64,000 nt of DNA from Hetaerina americana (GCA_022747635.1 JAKTNV010000007.1:8329997-8393996); one strand, 5' to 3'; positions 9,702 to 20,288 are shown, numbered from the stretch's first letter. A program made the numbers and translations. The notes: generated from the sequence alone by a model not told the origin.

Positions 9702-10259
9702 CAGGGTTCGTCCGGAAAATAAGTGTACTGACTCCTGGGCTGGGCGCGCCGCTCCAGGCGCGCCCAGCACCGCTCTGACGGGCTGCGATTGGAGGGGGGT
9801 ATGTTGGCAAGCGACGCTGAAAAAGGCAGTCGGCTCTGAGCTGTGGTGTAGTGAGGAGCTCTGTTAACGCGAACCTCCACGCTCGACCCACGTCACGGAA
9901 CGCGATGCCGAAGTTTTTGGAGCAGCGTTATTCCATCAAATTTACGGTTAAGCTTGGGAAATCGTCTACCGAAACTGTCGGTATGATTAACCAGGCTTAC
10001 GGGGAGTCAGCCATGTCCAGAAACATGATCTTTCGGTGGCACAAGATGTTCGTGGAGGGCAGAGAAGAGGTCGACGACGGGTCTTCGAGAGGTTCCCGAT
10101 GATGCCTTCGCGGGAGCGTTCCAGGAATGGGAACGCCGCTGGAACAAGTGTATCGACTCACAAGGGTCCTATTTTGAGGAATATTAGCTTAAGATATGTA
10201 AAAGTGTAATACATTTTTTTTTCCTGAGCTCAGTACACTTATTTTCCGGACGAACCCTG
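9702..10259 (+). mobile_element. Non-autonomous mariner, family C
   Basis: A 558-bp element with 30-bp terminal inverted repeats (CAGGGTTCGTCCGGAAAATA at 9702 and its complement ending at 10259) flanked by TA (9700-9701, 10260-10261). It encodes a mariner N-terminus from about 9905 (FLEQRYSIKFTVKLGKSSTE) to 10075 (GREEVDDGS), then jumps directly to the C-terminus at 10098 (AFQEWERRWNKCIDSQGSYF). The catalytic domain is deleted. The inverted repeats are well preserved, so the element could still be mobilised in trans. Confidence 0.9.
9905..10102 (+). CDS. Truncated mariner transposase N-terminus (family C)
   Basis: The frame opens at ATG 9851 or, more likely, at ATG 9905 (MPKFLEQRYSIKFTVKLGKS). 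It holds the first helix-turn-helix with the signature SRNMIFRWHKMFVEGREEV, then stops at 10102 just after the deletion point. Only the N-terminal 65 or so residues of a roughly 350-residue transposase remain. No catalytic residue is present. Confidence 0.7.
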   Translation: MPKFLEQRYSIKFTVKLGKSSTETVGMINQAYGESAMSRNMIFRWHKMFVEGREEVDDGSSRGSR

Positions 10260-10265
10260 TATGTA

Positions 10266-11546
10266 CGAGGTCTGTTCAAAAAGTATCGCGACTTTTGTGT
10301 TTTTTCAAAAATTTTTTATTTATCCATGAATATCTATTTTGTCCACTTCAAAGTAATCCCCATTAGATATTATACACTTTTGTAACGTTTTTTCCAATCC
10401 TCGAAGCACTTCGAAAATCATATTTTTGTGATCATGTTCAGCTCCTCCTTCGATACAGTCTTTATCTCATTTATCGCATCCTTTCATGGGTCTCTTCAAT
10501 TTCGGAAGCAAGAAAAATTCACTGGGGCATACGGTAGCTGCGGCATCATAAGTGTGTTGTTTTTGGCGCACAAGTAACGAAATGTGAGCAGGGGCGTTGT
10601 CATTGTGCAAAAGCCAATTTTTGTTCTTCCACGAATCCGGGCGTTTGTGGCGGATTGATTGGCGCAAATTGGGCATAACTTGAGGGTAATGTTCCTTATT
10701 TACCGTTCTACCCTGTGGCAAGAACTCGTGATGCACCACCTCCCTGCAATCGAAGAAAACTGTAAGCAAAACAATTTCATTTGACTGAACTTGGCGAACT
10801 TATTTCGGTCTTTGGCTCGTGCTGCACCTTTCATTGGGATGATTGAGCTTTAGTTTCCACGTCATAACCATAAACCGAGGATTCGTCACCAGTTATGACC
10901 CTCTGGAGCAAATTTGGGTCATCGCGGATAGAGTGCAACACCTCAATAGCTATGTTAGCGCTTTGCTCTTTTTGGTCGAAATCGAGCAATTTTGGTATGA
11001 ATTTCGCGGCGACCTGTGTCATGCCCAAATCATTGGTAAAAATCGAATGACACGACCCAATCGATATATTTAGGTCCTCAACAACTTCTCTTACGGTTAT
11101 TCGACGATTGGCCAATACTATTTTCTTCACTTCATCAATGTTTCGTCTGTTGTTGACGTGCTCGGGCGTCCGGCTCGCTCTTCGTCCTTCACATCTTCTC
11201 GGCTCTCTGAGAACATTTCGTACCACCAATAAACGTTGCTTCGGTCCAAGGAAGCTTCTCTCAGTCAGTCAACATTCGGAATGCATCCGCGCACTTAATT
11301 TCGTTTTTCACAGAAAATTTGATACTGATTCTTTGATCCATTTTTCGGAACAGGCAAAAATCGAACATAAGCAAAAACATGTCTCAGCAAAACAGCTGTT
11401 AACAATTAACTGAACATTCAAAATGGCCGAAATTTTCGGCATAAGTGAGAGACATAAGTACCAACATAATGTCACAAGAAATCGAAAATCAAATATTCGT
11501 GAACCGCGAAAATTCAAAATTCGCGATACTTTTTCAACAGACCGCG
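10266..11546 (-). mobile_element. Near full-length mariner, family D (minus), inactivated
   Basis: A 1281-bp element with imperfect inverted repeats (left CGAGGTCTGTTCAAAAAGTA at 10266; right, its complement ending at 11546), starting 6 bp after mariner C. A TA precedes it (10264-10265); the right TA is mutated. Minus-strand coding covers the whole transposase in pieces. Length and order are those of an autonomous mariner, but stops, frameshifts and a lesion at the third catalytic motif inactivate it. Confidence 0.88.
10467..11300 (-). pseudogene. Mariner transposase pseudogene (family D)
   Basis: Open pieces run 11229-10831 and 10769-10467, with the N-terminus broken upstream. Recognisable parts in order: second helix-turn-helix (RRITVREVVEDLNISIG), AAKFIPKLL linker, first catalytic block VITGDESSVYGYD with its aspartate, a frameshift near 10830-10770, FFDCREVVHHEFLPQGRTVN, second catalytic block LLHNDNAPAH, then FFLLPKLKRPMKG. 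The segment that should read PPYSPDLAPSDF is damaged: a few codons are lost with a frame change, and E stands at the position of the third catalytic D. Transposition activity is therefore very unlikely. Confidence 0.85.
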
Positions 11547-11728
11547 TGTTTGCATGCTCGTAGAAAGAAAGCATTTGTGCATGAATGTATAAACCACTCT
11601 TGGTATAGATTTGCATGTATGTGTTGATTTTGCATGTGATTTTGTTTCCTTTTTATGGATGGTGGTGACCTAACATCCCCCGCCACACGTCCTTCCGTGG
11701 TTTGCGGGGTATTATGTAGATGTAGAAG
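11547..11728 (+). mobile_element. LINE 3' end, second family, copy 2
   Basis: Matches the segment at 6986-7215: TTTGTGCATGAATGTATAAA, then CCCGCCACACGTCC and GGTTTGCGGGGTATTATGTA with a GTAGATGTAGAAG tail. It begins exactly where mariner D ends, so the mariner probably inserted in the LINE or at its truncation point. Confidence 0.6.
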
Positions 11729-12267
11729 TTTATCCCTCGCCAGGGACCAGCTCAGGGTATTTTATTAAAATGCAAGTGTTGGCTAATGGAGGTGGTTGAA
11801 TTGAGCTCAATTTGTCCTTTCCATAAATGATTCTTTTTTCGTCGCTTGCACTCGAGTCATTTTTCTGGACTTGAAGAGGAGAGGGAGGCGGAGGGCGTAA
11901 TTGTGCTCGAAGAGGAGGGCGGGGGAGTCTTCTCCTGAACTCGAGAAATTTCGGCTCCAACAAGTGTGGTTCGCATATCCGTGCATCACGCAGCGAACAG
12001 ACAGTTTACGAGGCGTGATTCACGTCGTCACGGCGCACTTCGCACGCCTTGGGCGTGTCTTCTCGTATTATCTATCGTATCATCCGCTCGGTGCCGTGCA
12101 AGTTTATTTATTCAGGACTTACTTTTGTTATCCCATCTCCCTCTCTTCTCACCTCCCACTCTCAGATTACCCAAGGAGTAAACAATGCTCAATTCCACGT
12201 GTGCATCTTAATTCGCAGGCGGAAGAGGTGTTTTATTTCACTCTTTTGTTGGATTCGCGGGCTCAAC
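11729..12267. other. No recognised feature
   Basis: GC-mixed sequence with several overlapping short open frames on both strands and no domain. Confidence 0.3.
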
Positions 12268-12760
12268 ACGAGGGTGATCGGAAAAATTCTCGGTCTAACA
12301 AACATAAATGATAATTTATGTTTTCAAAAAACTTTCTTTTCTCAACATGATCGTCTCAAATATTAATACATTACATCCATCGATGTTCCCGTGTCATTAC
12401 CCCATCCTTGTAGTGTTCGCCTGGAATCTCTTCACAAAGTACTCGTCTACTGCCGCAATCGCTTCTTGATTGGACGAAAACCCTTGAGTTGCTAGGAAAC
12501 CTTTGAGATTTGGAAGAGCTGGAATTCCGAGGGAGCCAAGCCCAGGGAATAGGGTGCATGTTCCAGCACTTCATAGTACAAATCCCTTGATTTCCCCATT
12601 GCTAAGACATTTTTGTGGCTGGATGCATTGTCCTGCTCGAAAATGTTTTTTGTCCTCGACAAGCTGGGTCTGCCTTCTCGAAATTTTGCGTCCAGTTTCG
12701 TGAGAATGTTGGAATAGTACGCCCCAGTTATTATTGTTTTCGCCATTCTCGAAGCTCCCT
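12268..12760 (-). pseudogene. Mariner transposase, C-terminal half (family E, minus)
   Basis: Open pieces 12746-12492 and 12574-12371 read on the minus strand: ITGAYYSNILTKLDAKFRE, then FEQDNASSHKN (second catalytic aspartate), HAPYSLGLAPSEFQLF (third motif, D replaced by E and the usual PDLAP as LGLAP), then in a shifted frame a C-terminal end with EYFVKRF. A probable 3' terminal repeat, GAGGGTGATCGGAAAAATTC, starts near 12270. The N-terminal half and the other TIR are missing. Confidence 0.75.
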
Positions 12761-13080
12761 ACGGGTGAGCAATAAGGACCGCACCGTGTCGTGTCTCGGC
12801 AGAATCATTGTTCGCGAGTCCCGATCTCGCAAGGGAACCTCATCTGATTTTCGGAACTCCATCCATCTGCGCGCTCCTCACGATGACCAGTGAGGTGATT
12901 GGGATTCTCTAAATTGAAATAAACCTAGTCTTAACTTATATGTTTATGGTTCTTGGCGCGTCACATTCTTTATGACGAAAAACAGTGGATATCGATGAAA
13001 TTTCGTTCGAAGGGAAGTGAGGAAGAATTAGAAAGCAACACTACACCGTGAAACACACAGACCCGCGGAAGATCAAATCG
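12761..13080. other. No recognised feature
   Basis: Mixed composition; no gene or repeat assigned. Confidence 0.3.
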
Positions 13081-13084
13081 GGAA

Positions 13085-14665
13085 GATGGAAGTGAGCTGC
13101 TGGTTTCAAATATTGAAAAAAATCGAGAGAAGCGCTCGGCGGTTTAAATAGCACCTTGGATATGGAGTAAATTAAAACATTTAAGGGAGTACATATGGAC
13201 GAATGATAAAGGCGAAAGAGTAACCAGCAGTTTGGAAAAGGCTATCTCATTAAATTCCTTCTTTCAATGTGTCTTCACCAATATCTCACCGAATGCCCTA
13301 CGATAGCATACCACATCGTGCCGGTGAACTGGTGCCCGAAATTGAAATATCATATAATGGAATAGAACGTTTGCTGAAAATAATAAGCCTAATTAATCCT
13401 CCGGGCCCGATGAAATACCCGCTCGTATATTTAAGGAGATAGCTTTGGGCATTAAACCGCGTCTAGGAATCATATTTAACATTTCGCTAGTAGATCACAA
13501 GGTTGTCAGAGATTGGAAAACGGCTAACGTAACACCAATATTTAAAAACGGAGACAATGAGGAACCGAGCAATCCAGACCTGTTTCCCTCCCATACATTT
13601 CATGCAAGGTTATGGAACATAAAGTGGCTAGTTCAATCGGGAGACACCTCTATTATTAGAAGTTATAAATGAAAAATCAGATTTCCCAAAATGTACCTCC
13701 TGCGACACACAACTTGCGCTTTTTGTTCATGATATTCTTATTTCGGGAGAGAGCAATATATAACAGTGGACGCGATATTTTCTCTTTTTGGAAAGCCTTC
13801 GACAAAACACCTCATAGTAAACTACTCGCAAAGCTAGAAGCATATGGCGTAGATAAAAATATCCGGGGTTGGATTAAAGACTTTTTGAATGGTCGAGTAC
13901 AAAGAGCAGTCATAGATTGAGTTAGCTTTGGTGCAGAACAAGTTACTTCAGGTGTTCCCTAGGGAAGTGTCGTCGGACCTCTTTTATTCCTAATTTACGT
14001 TAACGACATTAACTCTGTAGTCACTGGTAGGATACGTTTATCTGCCGACGAGGCAGTGGTTTACCATTATATCCGTGATCCTGATGACACACCAGCTTTA
14101 TCAGATGATCTTATGACTATACAACACTCGTGCGACACTTGGAAATTAGAATCAAACTTAAAAAAATTGGGTCGTGATACATTTTTGGAAAAAGAGAAAT
14201 TCCCTCCCGTATGCCTTATGCATCGGGAACACCGAAATGGGAGGTGTAGACTCGATAAAATACCTACACTTTACCCTCACTCACGACATCTCCTGGGTGA
14301 AACACATACGGGGAATATGTGGACAAGCTAACAAAAAATTAGGATTTATTGCAAGAGCACTAGGTAAATGTGATGAAAAGGTCAAAGAGAAATGTTATCT
14401 GTCGTTGGTTAGGTCTCATTTAGAATATGCTGCAAGTATATGGGATCCTCACGAAGTTGGATTGATTGCCGAATTGGATCTCATGCAGCGTAGAGGAGTT
14501 ATATTTGTGATACGTTCTCATGATAAAATTTGTGGGGCATCAAAAATATTAGAGGAGCTAAGCTGGGAATCGCTGACTGAGCACAAATTTAATTAGAGAT
14601 TGAATTTCTTGCATAAGTTGGAAGAATGTTACTAAAGCATTGACCCTGTCATTAAAATGAGAGAG
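13085..14665 (+). mobile_element. CR1/L2-type LINE, longest copy (RT region)
   Basis: The most complete CR1/L2-like copy here, 5'-truncated and interrupted by stops. In order: pre-RT linker (EKAISLNSFFQ, 13240), RT start (DWKTANVTPIFKNGD, 13510), palm motif FSFWKAFDKTPHSKLLAKLE (13785), TSGVP/GSVVGPLLFLIYVNDINS (13950), the catalytic YADD box as SADEAVVYHY (14042, second D replaced by E), and the C-terminal KKLGFIARALGKCDEKVKEK block to the ELSWESL end. There is no endonuclease domain. Loss of the catalytic aspartate and the stops mean it is dead. Confidence 0.85.
14174..14596 (+). pseudogene. C-terminal ORF of the CR1/L2-type LINE
   Basis: An uninterrupted 140-codon piece: YLHFTLTHDISWVKHIRGIC, then GQANKKLGFIARALGKCDEK, CYLSLVRSHLEYAASIWDPH and ILEELSWESLTEHK. 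This is the post-palm (thumb/connection) region seen in CR1, L2 and Jockey RTs. It is the best reference for identifying the 3' fragments elsewhere in this window. The start codon is not biologically meaningful. Confidence 0.8.
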
Positions 14666-14959
14666 TTTACGTATGGACACGCACATATGTATTTTTACGT
14701 TTCGGCGGTCATAGAAGAGGAGTGACCTTCTCGCAGTAAGGGCCAGAGGGGGTCGGTTTTGGATTGAGAGGATCACGGGAGAGAGATGGAAAGGAGTATC
14801 GATGATGGATGGTGGGTTCGGAATGAAGACTTTTTATTGAATATTAGTGAGCTTGGTTTAGACCGGGCTATAAAACATACCCTTGTTGCCAAATATGTGC
14901 CAACCTCCGTGTTATAATCTAACCTAACATGATTCTGGGGAGTCTTCTATTATTGTTAC
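14666..14959. other. No recognised feature
   Basis: Short region between the LINE and mariner F1; nothing assigned. Confidence 0.3.
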
Positions 14960-14961
14960 TA

Positions 14962-15901
14962 CGAGGGCACGCTGAAAGGTGATGCTTGTTGAGCGCGAGC
15001 AAAAACAAACAGCGAGATCGGGCGAAAAGTAAATCAAAGCAAAATTTTTAAATTTCAAAATCACATATTTATTTTGCAATATAATCAATGTTAAGGCTAA
15101 CACATTTCTCCCAACGTGTAACAAGTTTTTTCATTCCGTCACTGAACGACTCTTCCGAATCCAGGACTTGACAGCTGCCTTCACCTCATAGTCCGATGTG
15201 TAATGATTAACCTTGAGGTGTCTCTTGATTTGAGGGAAAAAAAATAAAACTCGCAAGGCGCAAGATCGGGGAAATACGAAGCTTGTGGAATCGGTTCAAA
15301 TTTCAGGTTTCGTGGAGCCTCTCCAGTTGCGCGCGAGGTGTGCGGACGAGCGTTGTCATGTTGCAGATTATTGGCGCCAGGTTGCCTTAAACGCGACAAA
15401 CATCTTCCTTGGATATTCAAATATGATTTACGATACGTTCTTGAGTGATTCGCCGGTCATTTTGAATCAATTCTTCGACTAGTTTGCGACGTTTATCGCC
15501 TGTGGCAGTGATCGGACGTCCGCTGCGTGTTTCATCAACAATTATGTCTTTTCCAGGCTCGCAACCACGAAAATTTACTACCCATCGATTTGCAGTAGAC
15601 CGATCCACAGCATCGTCACTATAAACTGCGTTTAAATGACGATGAATCTAAGTAGTAGTCACTTTTTTCGCAATTAAAAATTCGATAACAGCTGCTCGCT
15701 GCTTAACTCGCGTTGACATAGCACTAGAACATGTCTCCGTATTTCCGCTTCTGAAAATACGCTGAATGAATGTAACGACCTCAAACCTGCGCATGTGTGT
15801 TGAGGGGGAATGTTACTTCCACATGCCCCCGGGAGTGCTTCTGATGGTCATTTTGTTTGTGGTCTACAAGCATGTGTGCATTAGTTTTCAGCCTATCATC
15901 G
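14962..15901 (-). mobile_element. Mariner, family F, copy F1 (minus), internally deleted
   Basis: A 940-bp element flanked by TA (14960-14961, 15902-15903). The ends are imperfect inverted repeats (CGAGGGCACGCTGAAAGGT on the left; complement of CGATGATAGGCTGAAAACT on the right). Minus-strand coding: helix-turn-helix from about 15720 (MSTRVKQRA) through VDRSTANRWVVNFRGCEPGK and ELIQNDRRITQERIVNHI, then a jump to NLQHDNARPHTS (second catalytic D) and DLAPCEFYFF (third D replaced by E). The first catalytic block is deleted. Four more family members lie at 43.2, 43.8, 58.2 and 63.0 kb. Confidence 0.87.
15181..15720 (-). pseudogene. Mariner F1 transposase pseudogene
   Basis: Pieces 15608-15417 (DNA-binding half) and 15420-15181 (catalytic half) join across an internal deletion. 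The frame is broken by a stop in IHRHLNAVY (TTT*IHRHL) and by the deletion. The GRPITATGDKRRKLVEEL linker and HDNARPHTS motif are clear. About 180 codons survive of roughly 345. Confidence 0.75.
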
Positions 15902-15903
15902 TA

Positions 15904-17078
15904 TAACAGTTCATAATGGTATATGTAATTTAAGAGGATACTAGTGTATGCTATTAAATTAGAGCGTATGCCTTGGGCAGAGGCTTGTCCCCCTCCCCAA
16001 TTGGAGTGTCGCTCCCTTGTACTGCTTCAGCACGTCCGCACGGTCTACCCGAGGCTATTTGAGCGGACGCGTCCGTCGGTCGCGACGTCATTTAATCGCG
16101 AAGGTGTGCGGCGCGGTTTTTGGACGGCCGGGTGTGGGTTGGAGGAGAGGGGAGACGGGAGGGGTCCGGCCCGTCTCGTCTCTAATATCCGTAGAATTGG
16201 GCTTCATATCGGAATCCAACACGTAACAGAAAATAAGTGAACAATTTCATGAAGAACCTGAACGCAGGAGAATGAGTGAGAAAAAAACACATGAAGTCCG
16301 AGTATTGGATGCCAGTAGACTCTAACTCTTTGAAGAGGGTAAGTGCTGCCAACTTGAGAAAAATATTTTCTTCTCAATATAACAATGAAACCTGTAATCA
16401 TTTGATTTTAATATCCAAATAAAAATTTATGCCAGTCCTTTCCTAAAATTAAGGTAATTCGCTCATTATATTATCGCAGAAAGAAACTGGTGAGTGGGAA
16501 AACACATTTAATCGAGTATATTGGCATTATATTCAAAACCTTACTTGATGTCCGGACGAGGCGTTCTCTTAACCTACGAATTTTTAGCTTTTGTCTTTTG
16601 TGGAGCAGGATGCTATGACGATAGATCGCACATGCGTTGTCACAGGTATTTCGTAGCCGTTCGCACTGCGCCAAAGTCCACGAGATTAAAGCCAAGGTTT
16701 GAACACAGAGAGGTGTTTGCCTTAGACAAATTCATAAACCTACAGCAAATGCCGCAACAGTAAATTTATCGGTGTCATCCACTGAATATGCATTAGAATA
16801 GCTTTGAATTCGTACCATTTTAATTCACATTAACATACGATTCCGTTAAAGTTACTGTCACCGCAGTGTCTCCCGAAGTTCATTGAACTTCCATGATATA
16901 CCGAAAGAATACTTCTCTGAGTTTGCTTAAAGCTACGAGGAATATGCCAAGGATAATTTACATTACAATGGTATTCCAGACAATTTTACATATATTTACA
17001 TACAATTTACATTAAAAGGCACTCAACTCTCAAACCCGGATGTAACATGGACAGAAAAATGAAAACCGACCACTGGCT
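15904..17078. other. No recognised feature; GC-rich patch 15.96-16.19 kb
   Basis: The GC-rich patch carries overlapping open frames without domains. The AT-rich remainder (16.2-17.0 kb) has only short frames. No repeat family assigned. Confidence 0.35.
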
Positions 17079-17135
17079 ACAACTTCTGGTGTGTATTCAC
17101 CCCCTGCCACACATCCTGGCGGTGGCTTACAGGGT
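17079..17135 (+). mobile_element. CR1/L2-type LINE extreme 3' end
   Basis: CTGGTGTGTATTCACCCCCT, then GCCACACATCCTGGCGGTGG and CTTACAGGGTA: the conserved last 55 bases of the CR1-type family, followed by a short TATATATA tract. Confidence 0.75.
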
Positions 17136-17929
17136 ATATATATATGAAATAAATACAACGACCAGTCCGCACACCAATAAGGGCATAACCCAAAAATTAC
17201 GTACGCCAGTGAGTTGTCACCATGCAGTTTTCAGACTGCAGCGATGTCAGTATTGAAACGTAAAAAGCTAGCTTTTAGTTTTTAGCGATATTTATGTCAT
17301 GGCGGGTGTTCGGTTTTCATTTGACTGTCCTTAGTACCAGAATAATGACGCTTTAAATGTCGAAAGCCACGAGTTTCTAAACAGCGGTCCATTAAACGAG
17401 TCACTTCAAAAAAAGACCTCCGGAACGAGAACCGCATTCGATTTGAATGCATTTCGCACTCGAATGGCACATGAAATAATTTTAAAAATAACATCGTAAT
17501 TTGGGGAGGGGGCGTATCTTAATCTTAAGTCATCTTAATCTACCCTCGGCACAGCATTTAAATTTTTTGAAATGATAAAATTGGCCACTCGACTTGATGA
17601 TAGACTTTCATATTCGTTTCTTAAAGGCAAACTGAAGAAATTGTGCGAACTCCTCTCTAGGGCCACAACTTCCAAGTTGGGTGTTTGTCGGTGGGATCGT
17701 TGACCCCTTCCGCATGCCCGAGGTGGTGTTAATGGTGTCAGTGCGATTACGCAAATGCGCGCACGCCGAACAAGGTTGACAGAAACCTTATCGGCGAGCA
17801 CTTTAATCCTCGTAAGGACTGGCGACCCAATGCGCTGCCTTTCAAAGCTAGACTTCGAGACATGATAACGAAGGCACACAGAAAATGAGATTCCTGACGT
17901 GTTCCGTGCAATTTTCACTTAGTAGAATA
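17136..17929. other. No recognised feature
   Basis: A 127-codon minus-strand frame (17918-17535) is the longest here but shows no domain, and its composition is unremarkable. It may be old repeat sequence. Confidence 0.3.
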
Positions 17930-18195
17930 TCCAAAATATGAGAGCAGTTAGGCTGGGAATCACTCATGGAGCGAAAGTGAAAATACAGATTGAAGTTCAT
18001 GCATAAATTGGAAGGATATTACTAATGTAATGTATTGTACTATGGTAAGAGAGAACATGTCAATTAAATAAGAGAGATTAAGTGTAGAACAGATAGATTT
18101 AAGATGTCGTTTTTTCCATTAACTGAAGGCATCAGAATAACATTGCCCGACCGCGGGTGGGTCATGTTCGGGTAAAATTATTATATATATATATA
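17930..18195 (+). mobile_element. CR1/L2-type LINE 3' end, cut by mariner B copy 2
   Basis: Begins with the ELGWESL coding end (GTTAGGCTGGGAATCACTC), followed by the family 3' UTR (GAGATTAAGTGTAGAACAGA; GCCCGACCGCGGGTGGGTCA). The terminal GCCACACACCC block is missing; the sequence runs into TATATATA, where mariner B copy 2 inserted. Confidence 0.75.
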
Positions 18196-18197
18196 CA

Positions 18198-18950
18198 CGA
18201 GGGTCATCCGGAAGGAAGTACCCGTTCGTGAAATAAAGACACAAAAGTAAATATTAACAAACATAAAAAATTTTATTTGAAAGAGGATACTTTAAACTAC
18301 TTCTCAACATAATCTCCAAGCAAATTAAGGCATTTGTCATAACGTGTGACAAGTTTCTGTATTCCTGCTGCATAGTCCTTCGCCGCCAGCTCATTGAGAT
18401 ACGCGAGGGACCCATCTTGCACAAATTTTTGCATAATGCAGATGGCGTTTAACAATTTCATGAACAATTGTTCGAGAAACATTGGGAAAATGCTCACAGA
18501 TGTCATCAATTGTGACGCGCCGATCGTTCCTCACGAATTCGTCAACTGAGCTCACCAGTTGGTCTGTAATGACAGACGGTCTCTCCGAACGCTCATCGTC
18601 GTGTGTGTTCCCCCTCCCCATGTTGAAGTTGCGACACCACCGCCGAACAGACGACTCGTCCATTACATTGTCTCCATACACCTCCTTTAATTGGCGATGA
18701 ATATCACATGGGCGAACGTTTCTTGCATTGAGGAATTTAATCACTGCCCTCACTTCACAACTGGCGGCGTTCTCAATTTTTTTAAACATTGTAAACAATC
18801 ACAGAAACAACACAGGCAATGCTAGCGTCACGCAACTTGGCTCAGAGAAGGCAGACAAGCCACTGAAGCTATCTGACCTCGTCCAGCGGCTACTCGCGTC
18901 GTCAGCACTTCATGCGGCACGAACGGGTACTACTTTCCGGATGACCCTCG
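18198..18950 (-). mobile_element. Non-autonomous mariner, family B, copy 2 (inverted)
   Basis: 753 bp, the same length as copy 1 at 4445-5197 but in the opposite orientation. The left TIR (18198-18230) differs from copy 1 by two substitutions (GGAAG in place of AGTAG); the right TIR (18918-18950) is identical. The right flank is TA; the left flank is CA within a TA repeat, so one TA half has probably mutated. Both reading frames are identical at protein level to those of copy 1. Confidence 0.93.
18391..18789 (-). CDS. Truncated mariner transposase, second identical copy
   Basis: 132 residues from ATG at 18789, identical in every residue to the product at 4606-5004: two helix-turn-helix units, ending after ICARWVPRVSQ. 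The C-terminal remnant (AAGIQKLVTRYDKCLNLLGD) lies in a shifted frame at about 18400-18297. Conservation of both frames reflects recent duplication, so it is not by itself evidence of selection. Confidence 0.8.
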   Translation of the reverse strand: MFKKIENAASCEVRAVIKFLNARNVRPCDIHRQLKEVYGDNVMDESSVRRWCRNFNMGRGNTHDDERSERPSVITDQLVSSVDEFVRNDRRVTIDDICEHFPNVSRTIVHEIVKRHLHYAKICARWVPRVSQ

Positions 18951-18954
18951 TATA

Positions 18955-19912
18955 TAGTCCGGATGGGCAGTGTTAGGAAGGGGTGTAAGGTAGGGGTGCC
19001 CATTGTCACCGTTGCTGTTCAACCTGTATGCAGTCGAAATGATTAAAGGGGCATGGGAAGAACTGGAGGTAGGAATGAAGGTGGGCGGGGAATTCGTAAA
19101 ATCAGTTAGGTTTGCTGATGACCAAGTTTTAGTTTGTCAGTCAGCCAAGGGGCTGCAAGCATTGCTGAGTGAATTGGAAATTCAGTACGACAGGTATGGG
19201 ATGAGAATCAATATTAATAGAACAAAGATTATACGATTTTCTAGAAAGAAAAAGGCTGAGCTAAACATTAAAATAGGAGGGCAAAAACTAGAACAGGTAG
19301 AACAGCTTACGTATCTCGGAAGTGTTTTGGACGAACACGGTCAAGGTGGTAGATATGTAAGGAGAAGAATTGCGCTAGGCAAAGAGGCTTTCACAAGGAG
19401 GAGGGAGTTGATGACAGGGACGTTGAGTAAGGATGTTAAGAAAAGACTCGTATAAACTTTGATATGGAGCGTAGCTATGTACGGCGCGGAAACGTGGTCA
19501 TTGAAGCAGGAGGATAGACGTAGGCTGGAGGCATTTGAAATGTGGGCGTGGAGAGGAATGGAGAAGGTGAAATGGACAGAGAAGAAAACAAAGAGGAAGT
19601 ACTTGGTATGGTGGGCGAAGAGAGGGGTTCGCTGGGAGTAATCCTATGGAGGCAGGAAAAGTGGCTGAAGGGGGTATTGACCGGCAGCGGGATGTTGAAG
19701 ACTGTAATTGAGGGGAGAATGTTGGGCAAACGAGGAAAGGGAAGGAACAGGATAGGGATGTTGGATGGGATGAAGGGAGGAAGAAAGTACTCAGAGCTGA
19801 AGAGGGACCTGATTTAGAGTAGGATGTTGTGTTTTGCTAGGGGCCACAAATTATTTAATTAGTAATTACGTCCATCCAAAAACCTACCTTGACCGGTAGA
19901 TTACCTATTAAT
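18955..19912 (+). mobile_element. RTE/BovB-type LINE, 3' part
   Basis: 5'-truncated; starts in the RT palm (CPLSPLLFNLY equivalent at 19000) four bases after mariner B. It continues through the catalytic box RFADDQVLVCQ at about 19115, the YLGSVLDEHGQ block, and IWSVAMYGAETWSLKQEDRR, then the 3' UTR ending CTACCTTGACCGGTAGATTACC. (TA)n follows. One stop (TAA at about 19453) separates the two coding pieces. The 39.1-41.76 kb copy is the same family. Confidence 0.88.
19003..19641 (+). pseudogene. RTE reverse transcriptase C-terminal part (broken)
   Basis: Open 19003-19455 then 19459-19641 in the same frame, separated by a single stop where the sister copy has a lysine codon (RLVKTLIWSV). The FADD catalytic box (here followed by Q) is intact. 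After IWSVAMYGAETWSLKQEDRR the frame continues to EMWAWRGMEKVKWTEKKTK; the true frame then shifts by one base, since the sister copies read AWRRMEKV. A fragment without endonuclease or fingers. Confidence 0.8.
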
Positions 19913-19914
19913 AT

Positions 19915-19992
<78 letters not shown>

Positions 19993-20008
19993 AGCAGTTA
20001 TACTATAT

Positions 20009-20064
<56 letters not shown>
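19915..20064. repeat. (TA)n microsatellites
   Basis: Two long TA tracts (19921-19990, 20018-20064) separated by a 28-bp unique segment. They form the tail of the RTE copy and the left flank of a PLE end. Confidence 0.92.
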
Positions 20065-20069
<5 letters not shown>

Positions 20070-20222
20070 TATACGGAAACACTCACACGAGCAGCACAAT
20101 ACTGGGACGGCACATTAGAACACAAATAGAATAGCAAAATTTAAAAGGACACTCACACGGTAAATTGTTCGAGCTTTCGGCCTTCTCCGAGGCCTTCTTC
20201 AAGTAAGACTCTCTTATATTAT
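20065..20222 (-). mobile_element. Solitary Penelope-like element end (pLTR-like)
   Basis: CACTCACACGAGCAGCACAA followed by CACACGGTAAATTGTTCGAG and CTTTCGGCCTTCTCCGAGGC: the same arrangement as the 3' tails of the PLEs at 51.5 and 53.27 kb. Flanked on both sides by (TA)n. In reverse, 20213-20173 reads CTTGAAGAAGGCC, a hairpin, then GGCCGAAAGC, resembling a hammerhead core with one extra U. Confidence 0.65.
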
Positions 20223-20231
20223 ATATATGTC

Positions 20232-20272
<41 letters not shown>
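20223..20272. repeat. (TA)n microsatellite
   Basis: TA tract with TGTCTA interruptions, right flank of the PLE end. It is followed by a short AGACC tandem repeat at 20272-20288. Confidence 0.9.
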
Positions 20273-20276
<4 letters not shown>

Positions 20277-20288
20277 CAGACCAGACCA

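Noticed and set aside
12371..12574. Independent 67-codon gene
   Set aside because: Its frame lies within the C-terminal end of the mariner E transposase relic.
17535..17918. 127-codon minus frame, considered as a PLE GIY-YIG remnant
   Set aside because: No YIG, arginine or cysteine motif in any frame.
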